Below, one piece after another: positions 1-6,660 of a stretch of DNA of 8,423 bases (its first letter is position 1; every line of letters begins with the position of its first letter). The stretch is from NCBI GenBank assembly GCA_008086245.1, contig VSIX01000027.1:1-8423 (forward strand). Direction: 5' to 3'. Both the position numbers and the translations under genes were made by a program. Source of the stretch: Candidatus Mcinerneyibacterium aminivorans. Lineage in GTDB: Bacteria; Macinerneyibacteriota; Macinerneyibacteria; Macinerneyibacteriales; Macinerneyibacteriaceae. The notes below the pieces were generated by a model. The model saw only the letters and a list, made by a program, of their open reading frames with translations. It was not told the DNA's origin and did no database searches.

Positions 1-5
1 CAATC

Positions 6-32
6 GATAAAAATTACTATGTAATTTTTATC
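6..32. promoter_or_regulatory. Perfect 12-bp inverted repeat, probable operator for the Moco operon
   Basis: The arms GATAAAAATTAC (6-17) and GTAATTTTTATC (21-32) are exact reverse complements separated by TAT. The repeat ends one base before the proposed -35 element, a usual place for a dimeric regulator to act. The first gene of the operon encodes a ModE-type winged-helix protein, so binding by that protein (autoregulation) is the simplest inference. I cannot show a match to a known ModE box. A terminator of an upstream gene is less likely because no T-run follows the stem on either strand. Confidence 0.55.
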
Positions 33-60
33 TTGCGTTGTGTTTTTCAAAGCATATAAT
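33..60 (+). promoter_or_regulatory. Sigma-70-type promoter for the Moco operon, probably giving a leaderless modE transcript
   Basis: A perfect -10 hexamer TATAAT lies at 55-60. A weak -35 candidate TTGCGT lies at 33-38, with a 16-nt spacer. Initiation 6-8 nt after the -10 places the transcript start at about 66-68, which coincides with the ATG of the modE-like gene at 67. No purine-rich ribosome binding site precedes that ATG, unlike most of the downstream genes, and this agrees with a leaderless message. The -35 matches the consensus at only three positions, so the promoter may depend on an activator. Confidence 0.55.
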
Positions 61-66
61 ATAACC

Positions 67-408
67 ATGAAAGCAAAAATTAAAGTTTGGCTTGAAAAAG
101 ATGGCAAGCAGCTGCTTGGAGAGGGCAGAATTCGGCTTCTTGAAACGGTTGATAAGAAAGGATCATTAAAAAAAGCAGTTGAAGAACTCGGTTATTCATA
201 CAGATACGCCTGGGGTATAATAAGAAAACTGGAAAAGCGTATTGGAGAGAAATTAATAATAAGTCATAAGGGTGGAGCCCACGGTGGAGACAGTCATTTA
301 ACTGAATATGGAAAAAAAGTAATAAGAAAATTTAAAAAATATAAAGAAGAAATAAAAAGGGAAAATAATAAAATATTCAGGAGGTATTTTAAAGATGATG
401 AATTATAA
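67..408 (+). CDS. modE: ModE-type winged helix-turn-helix regulator, DNA-binding domain only
   Basis: This 113-residue protein matches the N-terminal DNA-binding domain of ModE, the molybdate-responsive regulator. It opens with KVWLEKDG and GEGRIRLLE, then carries the helix-turn-helix segment GSLKKAVEELGYSYRYAWG (residues 32-50) and the wing KGGAHGGDSHLTEYG (68-82). The C-terminal tandem Mop/TOBE domains that bind molybdate in the 262-residue E. coli protein are missing, and the protein ends in a basic, charged tail (84-113). It therefore cannot sense molybdate by the usual route, and a partner or another signal would be needed. An in-frame GTG at 40 is possible, but it falls inside the promoter spacer and would add nine residues outside the family pattern, so I chose ATG 67. 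It overlaps moeA by 14 nt, and as first gene of a molybdenum cofactor operon it is a likely local regulator. Confidence 0.85.
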   Translation: MKAKIKVWLEKDGKQLLGEGRIRLLETVDKKGSLKKAVEELGYSYRYAWGIIRKLEKRIGEKLIISHKGGAHGGDSHLTEYGKKVIRKFKKYKEEIKRENNKIFRRYFKDDEL

Positions 409-1588
409 CAAAGCGATAGATATAATAGAAAATTTAAATTTAGAATACGGTAAAGAAAGAGTTAGTATTGTTAATGCCAATAATAGGGTGCTGGCAGAAG
501 ATATTAAATCTGATATAGATATGCCCTTATTTGACAAATCGGCAATGGATGGAATTGCTTTAAAATATGAAGATTTGAATAATAGCAAAAAATTTAGAGT
601 AGTTGACAATATAGCAGCAGGTGAGTTTAAGGATATAGATTTAGAACAAAATGAATGCGTTGAAATAATGACGGGTGCACCTGTTCCATCTTCCTGTGAT
701 ACTGTCATTAGAAGAGAATACATCGGGAATTATGGGAAAAAAGAAATAACAGTTGAAAGAGAAGAAAAAAAGGGCAGCAACATTGCATATAAAGGTGAAG
801 ATTTTAAAAAGGGAGATATTTTATTAAAAGAAGGAGAGTATCTTAATGAATTTTCTGTAGGTACAATTGCAACTGCTGGAAGGATGTATGTTAAGGTTTA
901 TCAGAATCCAAAAATTAAATTTTACGCTACTGGAGATGAGGTTTATGAACCAGATGATATATTACCCAAATCAGGAATAAGAAATTCAAATGCTTATTCA
1001 GTATTATCCTTTTTTAATAAAAGAAACATAACACACTGCTATGGGGGAATAATAAAGGATACAAAGGAGAAAATAAAAAAAGAACTTGATAGGGCAACGA
1101 AAGAAAATGATATCGTAATTTTAAGCGGTGGAGTTTCAGCTGGAGAGTATGATTATATTCCAGAAATAGTTGAAGAGCTCGGATTTGATACTGTCTGGCA
1201 CAAAATAGCAATGAAACCGGGGAAACCCCAGCTTTTTGCAAAAAAGGGAAATAAATTAATTTTTGGCCTACCCGGGAATCCGGTTTCTACAATTCTCTCC
1301 TTATATGTATTTGTTTTACCTATTATAAAAAAAATAACTGGATTTAAAAAAATATGGGAACATAAATACTACGGGAAACTGGAGGGTAGGTCCAAAAGAA
1401 AGGCAAAAAGATACCATTTTGTTCCTGCTAAAGTTGAAAAGATCAACGGGGAGTATAAGCTGAAGACGGTTATAACTAACGGATCCGGAGATATTAGGGG
1501 AGCATCCCTTGCAGATGCCTATATGGTAATCCCGCCGGAAACAAAAAAATTTAATAAGGATAGGGTGGAGTTTTTCTTTGTAAAATGA
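395..1588 (+). CDS. moeA: Molybdopterin molybdenumtransferase MoeA
   Basis: MoeA inserts molybdate (or tungstate) into adenylylated molybdopterin in the cytoplasm, forming mature cofactor. The 397-residue length is normal for the family. The N-terminal region carries the signature PLFDKSAMDG (residues 44-53), MTGAPVP (92-98) and GEDFKKGD (134-141). The MogA-like domain carries ATGDE (178-182), SGGVSAGEYD (244-253), MKPGKP (273-278) and GLPGNP (291-296). The C-terminal domain (about 325-397) includes GSGDIRGASLADAYMVIP (363-380). The acidic residues expected for metal and nucleotide handling are present in these motifs. An AGGAGG at 379-384 sits 10 nt before ATG 395; a second ATG at 398 is also possible. 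The start lies inside the end of modE and the stop overlaps the moaA start, so translation is probably coupled on both sides. Confidence 0.96.
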   Translation: MMNYNKAIDIIENLNLEYGKERVSIVNANNRVLAEDIKSDIDMPLFDKSAMDGIALKYEDLNNSKKFRVVDNIAAGEFKDIDLEQNECVEIMTGAPVPSSCDTVIRREYIGNYGKKEITVEREEKKGSNIAYKGEDFKKGDILLKEGEYLNEFSVGTIATAGRMYVKVYQNPKIKFYATGDEVYEPDDILPKSGIRNSNAYSVLSFFNKRNITHCYGGIIKDTKEKIKKELDRATKENDIVILSGGVSAGEYDYIPEIVEELGFDTVWHKIAMKPGKPQLFAKKGNKLIFGLPGNPVSTILSLYVFVLPIIKKITGFKKIWEHKYYGKLEGRSKRKAKRYHFVPAKVEKINGEYKLKTVITNGSGDIRGASLADAYMVIPPETKKFNKDRVEFFFVK

Positions 1589-2544
1589 CCGACCGTTATG
1601 GAAGAAAAATAGATTATTTGCGAATATCAGTCACGGATCTCTGCAATTTAAGATGTACTTACTGTATGCCCGAAAAGGGTGTCGACAAATTGAACCATGA
1701 TGAAATATTAAGCTTTGAGGAGATTTTACGACTTGTCGAAATATTTGCAGATATCGGGATAAATAAAGTAAGACTTACCGGTGGAGAGCCTCTGGTGCGA
1801 CCCGGCATAATAGATTTGGTTGAAATGATAAATAATATTAATGGTATAGAATCAGTTGTTATGACAACAAACGGTGTTTTACTAAAAGATTATGCAGATA
1901 AATTAAAGGAAGCCGGTTTGAAAAGGATTAATATCAGTCTTGATAGCCTGGATAGAAAGACCTATAAAAAAATAACAAGGTTTGATAAACTTAATAAAGT
2001 CTTATCGGGTATTAAAAGCTCCCGGAGGGCAGGGCTCAATCCAGTAAAAATTAACACAGTAGTGATGAAAAATTTTAACACCGACGAGATTTATGATTTT
2101 GTTGATATGGCTATTAGAAATAAACTGGAATGGCGATTCATAGAATTTATGCCCCTTGGAGGGGTCCATATAGTTCAGAAAGATTTATTTATATCTAATA
2201 AAAAGATAAAAAGAAAAATTGAGAAAAAATATGATTTAAAACCTATAAAAGATGCAAAGTCACTTGTTGCAAATGTTTTTAGAATTAAAGGAACTGAAGC
2301 TAAACTGGGATTTATTTCCCCCTTAACTCATAAATTCTGTCATAAATGTAACAGAGTTAGGATGACAGCAGATGGCAATCTTATCCCATGTTTAATGAGT
2401 GAAGAAAGCTTCAACTTAAAAAAACTAGTTAGAAGTAATGAGAGCAATATAAAAATAAAGGAATATATAAATCAAGTCATTAATAAAAAACCTAAAGAAC
2501 ATAATTCCCGGGGAAGCATAAATATGTCAAAAATGGGAGGTTAG
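1585..2544 (+). CDS. moaA: GTP 3',8-cyclase MoaA (radical SAM)
   Basis: MoaA is the radical SAM enzyme that, with MoaC, turns GTP into cyclic pyranopterin monophosphate, the first step of molybdenum cofactor synthesis. The N-terminal cluster motif CNLRCTYC supplies C20, C24 and C27. LTGGEP (64-69) is the SAM-binding glycine-rich motif. The second [4Fe-4S] site, which holds the substrate, is built from C252, C255 and C269 in FCHKCNRVRM...GNLIPCL, with the conserved NRVR arginines between them. The protein ends in GG (318-319), the conserved tail needed for activity in characterised MoaA. Length 319 is close to the usual 320-340. The ATG overlaps the moeA stop as ATGA. The only purine-rich site nearby (GGTGGAG, 1564-1570) is about 14 nt away, so translational coupling to moeA is likely. 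Confidence 0.97.
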   Translation: MTDRYGRKIDYLRISVTDLCNLRCTYCMPEKGVDKLNHDEILSFEEILRLVEIFADIGINKVRLTGGEPLVRPGIIDLVEMINNINGIESVVMTTNGVLLKDYADKLKEAGLKRINISLDSLDRKTYKKITRFDKLNKVLSGIKSSRRAGLNPVKINTVVMKNFNTDEIYDFVDMAIRNKLEWRFIEFMPLGGVHIVQKDLFISNKKIKRKIEKKYDLKPIKDAKSLVANVFRIKGTEAKLGFISPLTHKFCHKCNRVRMTADGNLIPCLMSEESFNLKKLVRSNESNIKIKEYINQVINKKPKEHNSRGSINMSKMGG

Positions 2545-2545
2545 T

Positions 2546-3022
2546 ATGAATTCTTTTTCTCATCTTGATAAAGATGGAAGAATAAATATGGTGGATGTGG
2601 GTAATAAAAAGGTTACTCATAGGACTGCAGTGGCTGAAGGTAAAATTTATATCAATCATGAGATATATAAAGCAATTAAGAATGATGAGGTTAAAAAGGG
2701 AAATGTTCTAAATACAGCAGAAATTGCGGGGATTATGGCTGCTAAAAAGGTTCCAGAAATGATACCATTATGCCATCAGCTTAATCTTAGCAAGGTAGAT
2801 GTAAAGGCCGAACTGAAAGAAAAATATGTAAGAATTGAATCCTTTGTCAGGTGTGAGGGGAAAACAGGGGTAGAAATGGAAGCACTGCAGGCGGTCAATA
2901 CTGCTCTATTAACTGTTTATGATATGTGCAAGGCAATGGGAAAAGATATGGAGATATCGAATGTTCATCTTCTGGAAAAAACAGGCGGTAAAAGCGGTAA
3001 ATATAAAAGGAAGAAAAAATGA
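2546..3022 (+). CDS. moaC: Cyclic pyranopterin monophosphate synthase MoaC
   Basis: MoaC converts the MoaA product 3',8-cyclo-H2-GTP into cyclic pyranopterin monophosphate. The 158-residue length is typical of this hexameric enzyme. Family motifs occur in order: MVDV (15-18), GIMAAK (62-67), IPLCHQL (73-79) with the conserved histidine H77, KTGVEMEAL (106-114), YDMCKA (125-130) with the expected active-site D126 and K129, and LLEKTGGKSG (142-151). The final residues are a run of lysines and arginine beyond the conserved core. The start is set by GGGAGG at 2535-2540, five nt before the ATG, and only one base separates it from the moaA stop. Its stop overlaps the MOSC gene start as ATGA. Confidence 0.97.
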   Translation: MNSFSHLDKDGRINMVDVGNKKVTHRTAVAEGKIYINHEIYKAIKNDEVKKGNVLNTAEIAGIMAAKKVPEMIPLCHQLNLSKVDVKAELKEKYVRIESFVRCEGKTGVEMEALQAVNTALLTVYDMCKAMGKDMEISNVHLLEKTGGKSGKYKRKKK

Positions 3023-3450
3023 AATTATTAGCAATTTGTACGAGTAAAAAAAGAGGTACTTTTAAATATCCTCAAAAAGAAGCTATTTTGAAGAAAAACT
3101 GGGGAATTGTTGGAGATGCTCATGCAGATAAATGGGAAAAACAGGTTACAATATTATCCCAAAAAAGTATAGAAAAGTTCAATAAAAGATATAATATTAA
3201 TATAGAGTACGGGGAGTCGGCGGAAAATCTTGTTGTAAGTAATCTAGATCCTGCGAATTGTCCGGTAGGAACAAAGATTGAAATTGGAAATGGGGTCTTA
3301 CTGGAGGTTACCAAAATAGGAAAGGATATCACTGATGATTGTCCCGGATTTGATAAATACGGTTGCTGCCCAACCGCAGAAGAAGGATTATTTCTGAAGG
3401 TTGTAAAGGGCGGAAAAATTAAAGTTGAAGAAAGAGTAGAAATTATATAA
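3019..3450 (+). CDS. MOSC-domain protein, putative Moco sulfur-carrier or accessory protein
   Basis: The 143 residues form a single stand-alone MOSC domain, a fold shared with the C-terminal domain of molybdenum cofactor sulfurase and with YiiM-type proteins. Visible family features are GIVGDAHADKWEKQVTILS (29-47), ESAENLVV (66-73), PVGTKIEIGNGVLLEVTKIGK (split by variable residues, 82-102) and EEGLFLKVVKGGKI (121-134). Cysteines that could carry sulfur are C108, C116 and C117, in DDCPGFDKYGCCP. As I remember close relatives, an earlier cysteine follows the IGK motif (IGKEC); here that position is isoleucine. An AAGGA site at 3007-3011 sits 7 nt before the start, and the ATGA overlap couples it to moaC. 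Position between moaC and mog supports a role on the cofactor, but the precise reaction of this short MOSC group is not known to me. Confidence 0.88.
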   Translation: MKLLAICTSKKRGTFKYPQKEAILKKNWGIVGDAHADKWEKQVTILSQKSIEKFNKRYNINIEYGESAENLVVSNLDPANCPVGTKIEIGNGVLLEVTKIGKDITDDCPGFDKYGCCPTAEEGLFLKVVKGGKIKVEERVEII

Positions 3451-3469
3451 TATATATAGTGGAGGGAAA

Positions 3470-3964
3470 ATGTATAAATATGCAATAATTACTTTAAGCG
3501 ATAAAGGGGCTAAGGGTCAGCGAGAAGATAAGAGCAGAAAAGAGATAGAAAAAATAATTACCGGGGAGCTTGATTATGAACTTGAGTATTATACTATAAT
3601 ACCCGATGAAAGAAAAATCTTAAAAAGGGAGTTTGAAAAATGTGAATCAAATAAAGAGATAAATTTGGTAATTACTACGGGAGGTACAGGTTTTTCCAGT
3701 AGGGATATTACTCCCGATGTTACAAAAGAATTTATTGAGAAAGAAGTTCCCGGAATGGCCGAGCAGATGAGGCTCAAGAGCTGTGAAATTACCCCGCATG
3801 GAATGCTATCCAGAGCCGTAACAGGAATTAAAAATAATACATTGATAATTAATTTGCCAGGGAGCCCCAAAGGGGCGAGAGAAAATCTATCATTTATTAA
3901 AGAAGCAATCCCCCACGGTTTAGGTATATTAACCGGTAAAGAGGGTGAATGCGGAAAGGATTAA
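3470..3964 (+). CDS. mogA: MogA/MoaB-family molybdopterin adenylyltransferase
   Basis: Proteins of this family bind molybdopterin, and the MogA type adenylylates it with ATP to prepare it for metal insertion by MoeA. The 164-residue protein covers one MoCF-biosynthesis domain. It has TLSDKGAKGQREDKS (8-22), the molybdopterin-binding TTGGTGFSSRDITPD (69-83), with D79 and D83 in the region of the catalytic aspartate, and LPGSPKGARENL (129-140). Short Firmicutes-type members are labelled MogA or MoaB interchangeably, so MoaB is the alternative name. GGAGGG at 3461-3466 sits just before ATG 3470. The 19-nt gap from the MOSC gene contains TA repeats but no promoter or terminator that I can see. 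MOSC and Mog genes are frequent partners, sometimes fused, which supports joint action on the cofactor. Confidence 0.94.
   Translation: MYKYAIITLSDKGAKGQREDKSRKEIEKIITGELDYELEYYTIIPDERKILKREFEKCESNKEINLVITTGGTGFSSRDITPDVTKEFIEKEVPGMAEQMRLKSCEITPHGMLSRAVTGIKNNTLIINLPGSPKGARENLSFIKEAIPHGLGILTGKEGECGKD
3955..3960 (+). promoter_or_regulatory. Ribosome binding site that decides the TTG start of the kinase-DegV fusion
   Basis: AAAGGA lies within the last codons of mogA, eight nt upstream of TTG 3969. No in-frame ATG occurs before residue 133 of the reading frame, well beyond the conserved DGDTGTN motif, so the TTG with this site is the only start that keeps the whole kinase domain. Confidence 0.7.
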
Positions 3965-3968
3965 TTAG

Positions 3969-5741
3969 TTGAAATTTCTCGATGGTGAAAAATTCTTTTA
4001 TAAAATTGCATCAGGTTTAAAAGAAATTATAAAAAGAAAGGATCATTTAAACAAAATTAATTATTTTCCGGTAGCGGACGGAGATACGGGTACAAATCTG
4101 GCCCTTACTTCCAATTACATAATAAAAAATACAAAAATAAACGATTCCGTTTCAAATGTGGCTAAATCATTAGCAAACGCTGCTTTCAATGGAGCACGAG
4201 GTAATTCGGGAATAATACTTGCACAGTTTTTTAAGGGAATTAGTAATTCCTTTGAGAATAAGAAAAAAATCGATGTTGCTGAATACTCTATAGCCATTAA
4301 AAATGCAGTTGAGTTTGCCTATAATTCAGTTAATGAGCCGGTTGAGGGAACTATTTTAACAGTAATGAAAGAATGGTCATTATCCCTGAATAAGGTTAGA
4401 TATGAAGTAAAAGATTTCAAACAGCTGTTTGCTGAATCTTTTAAAGCTGCTAAAAAAGCTATGGATAATACTATAAATCAGCTGAAAATATTGAAAAAAC
4501 ATAATGTAGTTGATGCTGGAGCTAAGGGATTTGTTTTTTTTCTTGAAGGAGTAAAAGAGTTTTTAAAATCCCCTGATAAGATTAATATTGTGGATGATGC
4601 TTTATATCAGGAACTTGAGGATGAACATGAATACAATTCTTTGGAAAATATTGATTACAGATACTGCTGTCAGTTAATTCTAACGAATCCAACTTTAACG
4701 AAAAAACAAATAATAAATACTATTGGGAATTTGGGAGATTCTTTAATCATTGCGGAGGGAGAAAATAAATTTAAAATACATATCCACTCAAATAAGCCGA
4801 ATATTATATCTACGAGATTAAATGAATTTGGAAATATTGCCAATCCTGTAATTGAGGATATGATATCGCAGTATAACCTCAGGAATATGCATAAAAAAAG
4901 AATTGCGATTGTAACTGATTCAACCTGTGACTTGCCGTCTGAATACATAGAAAAAAACAACATTTATATGAATCCTTTAATGGTAAATTTCGATGGTAGT
5001 GAATTCATTGACAAGGTGAGCATCAAGCCCGGTGAATTGTACAATTATTTTAAAAAATCTGATGGATTTCCCAAAACTTCTCAACCAAATATTAACAGTT
5101 TTGTTTCACTGTACAGGAAGTTGTTTAAAAAGTATGATAGAATAATATCGATTCATATTTCGAAAAATTTAAGTGGAACTTATGAAAGCGCAATTAAAGC
5201 TGCTAATATAGTCGATAGCAGCAGGGTATATGTTGCTGATTCAAAAAATCTTTCTACCGCACTGGGGTTGTTAATTCAAAAAGTTTCTGAGCTTGTGAAT
5301 AATGGCGTTGATTTTGAGAAAATCGTAGAGAAGATTGAAAAATATAAAGAGAACATAAATATTTATGTTAGTGTTAAAAATCTAAAATATATGATAAGGG
5401 GAGGACGGGTTTCAAAAGCAAAAGGTTTATTTGCAAAAATATTAAATTTGAAGCCGATTATATCTCTTGATAAAAAAGGTAAATCAACCATGATGGGCAA
5501 GAGTTTCTCCTTTAAGGGAAATTTAAATAAAATCACCAATCTTATAGAAAAAAAGTTGAAAGAAAATAAAAACCTGAAATATGCAATCGGTCATGTTCAT
5601 GCTCGAAAAGAGGCAGAAGAATTGAAAAATAAAGTATATAAAAAAATTGGAAAAAATCCTCAATACATTACTGATGTATCACCGATTATTGGAACCCATG
5701 CGGGGATTGGAAGCCTTAGTATTTCCATTATATATGATTGA
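3969..5741 (+). CDS. DhaL/FakA-like kinase fused to a DegV/FakB-like fatty-acid-binding domain
   Basis: The 590 residues join two proteins that are usually separate. The N-terminal DhaL (DAK2) kinase domain has the metal/ATP motif FPVADGDTGTN (33-43), NGARGNSG (74-81) and VDAGAKGF (181-188). A FakA-like middle part follows, with YCCQLILTN (232-240) and GDSLIIAEGENKFKIHIHS (256-274). The DegV half begins at about 311: IAIVTDSTCDLP (312-323), KTSQPNINSF (369-378), HISKNLSGTYESA (396-408), MIRGGRVSKAKG (475-486), and the end motif PIIGTHAGIGSLSISI (572-587). In Gram-positive bacteria FakA phosphorylates fatty acids presented by FakB (DegV family), feeding phospholipid synthesis. By inference, this is a self-contained fatty acid kinase. 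The start is TTG. Four nt separate it from mogA, so it belongs to the same transcript despite having no known molybdenum role. Confidence 0.9.
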   Translation: MKFLDGEKFFYKIASGLKEIIKRKDHLNKINYFPVADGDTGTNLALTSNYIIKNTKINDSVSNVAKSLANAAFNGARGNSGIILAQFFKGISNSFENKKKIDVAEYSIAIKNAVEFAYNSVNEPVEGTILTVMKEWSLSLNKVRYEVKDFKQLFAESFKAAKKAMDNTINQLKILKKHNVVDAGAKGFVFFLEGVKEFLKSPDKINIVDDALYQELEDEHEYNSLENIDYRYCCQLILTNPTLTKKQIINTIGNLGDSLIIAEGENKFKIHIHSNKPNIISTRLNEFGNIANPVIEDMISQYNLRNMHKKRIAIVTDSTCDLPSEYIEKNNIYMNPLMVNFDGSEFIDKVSIKPGELYNYFKKSDGFPKTSQPNINSFVSLYRKLFKKYDRIISIHISKNLSGTYESAIKAANIVDSSRVYVADSKNLSTALGLLIQKVSELVNNGVDFEKIVEKIEKYKENINIYVSVKNLKYMIRGGRVSKAKGLFAKILNLKPIISLDKKGKSTMMGKSFSFKGNLNKITNLIEKKLKENKNLKYAIGHVHARKEAEELKNKVYKKIGKNPQYITDVSPIIGTHAGIGSLSISIIYD

Positions 5742-5753
5742 ATGGAGGTATAA

Positions 5754-6533
5754 ATGTTAAGCTCAATTATTAATTCTGCTCTAATTATTTTTGCTTATAT
5801 GACCATTTTATTTATTATTTCCATTATAAAAAAAGATAATTCCATTGCCGATATAGGATGGGGAATAGGGTTTATAATAGTTGCTGTTTTTAATACTGTT
5901 TATAAAAATTCTCTAATAACCACCAGGGAAATAATTCTTCTTTCCATGATTGCTTTCTGGGGCATGAGGCTGGCAGGACATATATTTTTTAGAAATAAAG
6001 ATAAAAAAGAAGATTTTAGATATGCAAAGTGGAGAAAACGGTGGGGGAAATTATTTTATATTAGATCATATTTTCAGGTGTTTATACTGCAGGGAGTTTT
6101 GATGCTTGTAATAAGTCTGCCTATTTTTGTTGTTATTAACTATGATTTGAAGGGTATTTCAATATTAGATATAATAGCTATCCTTATTTGGTTAGCAGGA
6201 TTTTTATTTGAAGCAATATCTGATTATCAGCTCCATGATTTTATTAAAAATAGAAAAACAGAAAATAATAATATAATGACTGAAGGATTGTGGCAGTACT
6301 CCCGTCATCCGAATTATTTCGGTGAGGCATTGCTGTGGTGGGGACCTTTTCTTTTATGTTTGAATTTTGAAACAGGAATCCTTGCTATTTTCTCTCCAAT
6401 GACAATTGATTATTTAATAATGTTTGTTTCGGGAGTTCCGATTCTTGAAAAAAGATTCATGAAAAATCCGGAATACAGAAAATATGCAGAAAAAACCAAC
6501 AGATTTTTTCCATGGTTTTCTAAAAAAAATTAG
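5754..6533 (+). CDS. DUF1295 membrane protein (steroid 5-alpha-reductase/ICMT-like fold)
   Basis: This is a 259-residue integral membrane protein of the DUF1295 family, related in fold to steroid 5-alpha reductases and isoprenylcysteine carboxyl methyltransferases. Hydrophobic segments lie near residues 7-25, 36-48, 60-76, 108-128, 137-155, 192-210 and 217-230. Family marks are NSIADIGWGIGF (29-40), FRYAKWRKRWGK (88-99), LQGVLM (112-117) and the hallmark SRHPNYFGE (183-191), followed by a C-terminal YRKYAEKTNRFFPWF (241-255). The histidine and glutamate of the hallmark are the likely cofactor-binding residues. The substrate is unknown; reduction or methylation of a lipid is inferred from the fold. 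GGAGG at 5744-5748 sits five nt before the ATG, and 12 nt separate it from the fatty acid kinase gene, hinting at a shared lipid role. Its stop codon lies inside the terminator stem. Confidence 0.88.
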   Translation: MLSSIINSALIIFAYMTILFIISIIKKDNSIADIGWGIGFIIVAVFNTVYKNSLITTREIILLSMIAFWGMRLAGHIFFRNKDKKEDFRYAKWRKRWGKLFYIRSYFQVFILQGVLMLVISLPIFVVINYDLKGISILDIIAILIWLAGFLFEAISDYQLHDFIKNRKTENNNIMTEGLWQYSRHPNYFGEALLWWGPFLLCLNFETGILAIFSPMTIDYLIMFVSGVPILEKRFMKNPEYRKYAEKTNRFFPWFSKKN

Positions 6534-6547
6534 CAAAGCTAATTTTT
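6525..6547 (+). terminator. Rho-independent terminator of the Moco operon
   Basis: AAAAATTAGC (6525-6534) pairs exactly with GCTAATTTTT (6538-6547) around an AAA loop, giving a 10-bp stem whose descending arm ends in five T. The TAG stop of the DUF1295 gene (6531-6533) is part of the ascending arm. The stem is poor in G and C, so termination may be partial. By symmetry it could also act on the minus strand. Confidence 0.65.
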
Positions 6548-6660
6548 AGTTAAAGTTTAAGCTAAAGTAAAAAAATAATGAAGTACATAGAACAATGAAC
6601 AAATTTTGAAAGTTATATCAGCTAAGAAATTAAGCAAAAATATGAATATGCATAAATTTA

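Noticed and set aside
40-66. GTG at 40 as an earlier start for the modE-like gene
   Set aside because: It would place the coding start between the -35 and -10 elements, has no ribosome binding site, and adds nine residues not seen at the usual family N-terminus, which begins at the ATG at 67.
1-66. Moco-type riboswitch ahead of the operon
   Set aside because: The promoter leaves essentially no leader before the first ATG, and no conserved aptamer pattern is visible.
403-723. 106-codon open frame on the minus strand
   Set aside because: It is antisense to the conserved N-terminal part of moeA and has no recognisable motif or start signal.
3120-3485. 121-codon open frame on the minus strand
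   Set aside because: It lies antisense to the MOSC gene, shows no family resemblance, and its composition follows from the coding strand.
6606-6634. TTGAAA as a -35 element for the transporter promoter
   Set aside because: The sequence at the right distance (ATTAAG) matches the -10 consensus at only three positions.
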